NCBI RefSeq assembly: GCF_003651185.1 | Contig: NZ_RCDC01000005.1 | Location: 1-64,000 of the forward strand | DNA from: Stenotrophomonas rhizophila | Lineage (GTDB): Bacteria > Pseudomonadota > Gammaproteobacteria > Xanthomonadales > Xanthomonadaceae | Direction: 5' to 3' | DNA length: 64,000 bases | Shown: in pieces, positions 62,301 through 64,000 of the stretch | Layout of the letters: every line of letters begins with the position of its first letter | Numbering within the stretch: the first letter of the stretch is position 1 | The notes under the pieces: model-generated | What the model was told of the DNA's origin: nothing | What the model saw: the letters and a program-made list of their open reading frames with translations, nothing else | Database searches by the model: none | Translations under genes and position numbers: made by a program

Positions 62301-63878
62301 TTGAATACATCCTGGATCGGAGGCGCCGTGCTGCTGGCATGCGCACCCTTGGCATCGGCCGCCGTGCCGGCCGAACTGCAGCGGCTGGACGCCACCATCG
62401 AACGCGCCCGCAGCGAGTTCGACATCCCCGGCATCGCCGTGGCGGTGGTCAAGGATGGCAAGGTGGTGATGGAGCGCGGCTACGGGGTGCGCGAGCTGGG
62501 CAAGCCGGACCCGGTGCAGGCCGATACGCTGTTTGCGATCGCCTCCAATACCAAGGCGTTCACCGCCACCTCGCTGAATCTGCTGGCCGAGCAGGGCAAG
62601 CTGAAGATGGACGATCGCGTGATCGATCATCTGCCCGGCTTCCGCATGTCCGATCCGTACGTGACCGGCGAAATGCGCATCCGCGATCTGCTGTCGCACC
62701 GCAGTGGCCTGAGCCTGGGCGCGGGCGACCTGCTGTTCTGGCCGACCACCTCCTACAGCAACAAAGAGGTGGTGCAGCGGCTGGGCAAGGTGCCGTTGAA
62801 GGCGGGCTTCCGTGATCGCTATGCCTACGACAACATTCTCTACGCGGTCGCCCAGCAGGTGATCGAACAGGTGTCCGGGCAGACCTATGCGGACTTCCTG
62901 CAGCAGCACATCTTCACCCCGGTGGGCATGCAAGGCACCCGCTACAACGCCGATCATCTGCAGCCCGGCGACAACGCTGCAGTGGGGCACGCCAAGTATG
63001 ATTTCAGCCAGCTGCGCACCGTCGCGCCGCTGACCTGGTCCAACAACGCCGGCGCCGGCGGCATCTATTCCAGCGTGCACGACATGGCGCGCTGGATGAA
63101 CGTGCAGCTGGCCCAGGGCACGCTGGAGAACGGGAAGCCGCTGTTCACCGCCAAGGCCCAGCAGGCGATGTGGCAGATGATCACCCCGCAGGTGGTGCCT
63201 GAGCCGAGCGTGCCGCAGCTGGCGGCGGCACGGCCGAACTTCGCCGGCTATGGCGAGGGCTGGAGCCTGAGCGATTACCGGGGCCAGAAGCTGGTCTGGC
63301 ACACCGGCGGCTGGCCCGGGATGGTCTCGCGCGTGACCCTGGTGCCGGCGCAGAAGCTGGGCATCGTGGTGTTGACCAACCAGGAAGTGGGCGCGGCCTT
63401 CAACGCGATCACGATGGAAGCGCTGGATGCCTATCTGCAGGCACCGGCCACCGACTGGGTCGCCGCCTATGCGGCCGCCGTGGCCAAGTCGCAGGAGAAG
63501 GCGGACGAGGGCTGGGCCAAGCACCTGGCCGCACGCGATGCGACATCCAAGCCGTCGCTGCCGCTGGCACGCTATGCAGGCGGCTACCGCGACGCGTGGT
63601 ACGGCGACGTATTCGTTGGGCAGCAGGGCGGCAAACTGCGCCTGCGCTTTGGCAAGACCGCGCAGTTGATCGGCACGCTGGAACATTGGCAGCACGATAC
63701 CTTCCTGGTGCGCTGGGACGACCGGTCACTCAACGCCGATGCGTTCGTGAATTTCAGTCTCGATCCGGACGGCAAGGTCCGCGAGGTCCGCATGCAGGCG
63801 GCATCTTCGCTGACCGATTTCAGCTTCGATTTCCAGGACCTGCTGCTGACGCCGATCGCGCCGGAGGCCAAGGGCTGA
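62301..63878 (+). CDS. Serine hydrolase (class C beta-lactamase-like) with C-terminal DUF3471 domain
   Basis: A 525-residue exported serine hydrolase: signal (about 1-21), SNTK at 82-85 (SxxK), Y176-D-N in YAYDN (YxN), and HTGG in LVWHTGGWPG. The C terminus (about 420-525) is a DUF3471-like domain. It could be an esterase, peptidase or D-aminopeptidase. Start is TTG 62301 after CCGGAGA, giving a good signal peptide; ATG starts farther inside the domain do not. Confidence 0.85.
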   Translation: MNTSWIGGAVLLACAPLASAAVPAELQRLDATIERARSEFDIPGIAVAVVKDGKVVMERGYGVRELGKPDPVQADTLFAIASNTKAFTATSLNLLAEQGKLKMDDRVIDHLPGFRMSDPYVTGEMRIRDLLSHRSGLSLGAGDLLFWPTTSYSNKEVVQRLGKVPLKAGFRDRYAYDNILYAVAQQVIEQVSGQTYADFLQQHIFTPVGMQGTRYNADHLQPGDNAAVGHAKYDFSQLRTVAPLTWSNNAGAGGIYSSVHDMARWMNVQLAQGTLENGKPLFTAKAQQAMWQMITPQVVPEPSVPQLAAARPNFAGYGEGWSLSDYRGQKLVWHTGGWPGMVSRVTLVPAQKLGIVVLTNQEVGAAFNAITMEALDAYLQAPATDWVAAYAAAVAKSQEKADEGWAKHLAARDATSKPSLPLARYAGGYRDAWYGDVFVGQQGGKLRLRFGKTAQLIGTLEHWQHDTFLVRWDDRSLNADAFVNFSLDPDGKVREVRMQAASSLTDFSFDFQDLLLTPIAPEAKG

Positions 63879-63918
63879 ACCCCGTCGCCGGCGTGTGAGG
63901 GAGGTGAGAGTAAAACAG

Positions 63919-63955
63919 CAGGCCGCGGTGGGATAATCGCGGCCTGTTTTGTTTT
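63919..63955 (+). terminator. Terminator of the serine hydrolase gene
   Basis: CAGGCCGCG at 63919-63927 pairs with CGCGGCCTG at 63938-63946, then TTTTGTTTT. The loop is ten bases. Confidence 0.75.
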
Positions 63956-63967
63956 CGGTGCACTGCG

Positions 63968-64000
63968 ATGTTCCGCTGGTTCGAATCGCTGATTCCGGTT
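63968..64000 (+). CDS. N-terminal fragment, protein runs past the window edge
   Basis: The reading frame opens at ATG 63968 and reads MFRWFESLIPV before the end of the window. The N-terminal MFRWFE is common at the start of ABC-type ATPase/permease fusions, but eleven residues cannot support a call. Confidence 0.5.
   Translation, partial: MFRWFESLIPV

Noticed and set aside
1-64000. CRISPR array, insertion sequence, prophage, rRNA or tRNA
   Set aside because: I saw no spaced direct repeats, transposase, integrase, phage structural gene or cloverleaf sequence on either strand; tRNAs may be missed without a search tool.

Overview
This window is a compact, high-GC bacterial chromosome segment from a gammaproteobacterium of the Lysobacteraceae/Xanthomonadaceae, most like Stenotrophomonas. 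That reading rests on the gene content (a FabR/DesT-controlled aerobic desaturase, an ECF sigma factor paired with a TPR kinase, a UbiM-like hydroxylase, CreBCD, many cyclic-di-GMP enzymes) and on a GTAG-headed hairpin downstream of zur that looks like a Stenotrophomonas SMAG repeat. It is inference from sequence; no database search was run. I see no rRNA, tRNA, insertion sequence, prophage or CRISPR array. No gene-free stretch exceeds 300 bases.

Layout. 1-8000: the end of a transaldolase-like gene, a glycine-zipper protein, a divergent desaturase locus (FabR/DesT regulator against ferredoxin reductase plus desaturase), a TonB receptor, and a BlaI repressor coupled to an unusual M56-M23 fusion protease. 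8000-13750: oleate hydratase, then an ECF sigma factor translationally coupled to a membrane TPR Ser/Thr kinase. 13750-21900: phosphatase, globin-coupled diguanylate cyclase, zinc-type CDF exporter, gpmA, an AT-richer orphan C39-like peptidase, an M13 lipoprotein peptidase and an HD-GYP protein. 22000-34900: mfd, an acetyltransferase, rlmJ, creBCD, an M28 peptidase, gltX and zur. 35000-40400: two efflux loci (TetR-MFS-HlyD and MarR-MFS), each with a clear palindromic operator. 40400-43500: a ZnuD-like receptor divergent from a MerC-like protein, both preceded by Zur-box-like sites, then ribosomal protein THX. 43500-50700: a phosphodiesterase, the ogt/ada-alkA DNA alkylation repair pair, a ClpP-like lipoprotein, small membrane and periplasmic proteins, UbiM and an S4 protein. 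51000-64000: a DEAD-box helicase, three cyclic-di-GMP turnover genes interleaved with rluF, transporters and enzymes of general type, a serine hydrolase, and the first codons of a further gene.

How the parts work together. Three themes recur. (1) Unsaturated fatty-acid handling: desaturase electron chain, its TetR repressor and oleate hydratase lie within 10 kb. (2) Zinc: a CDF exporter, zur, and a receptor/MerC pair with two Zur-like boxes suggest a local zinc regulon. (3) Signalling: five cyclic-di-GMP proteins, CreBC with a CreB tag in front of creD, and a sigma factor whose acidic core-binding patch is replaced by a threonine-containing segment, next to its probable kinase. The most unusual protein is the BlaI-linked membrane protease carrying an M56 HExxH site and a C-terminal M23 peptidoglycan-peptidase domain.
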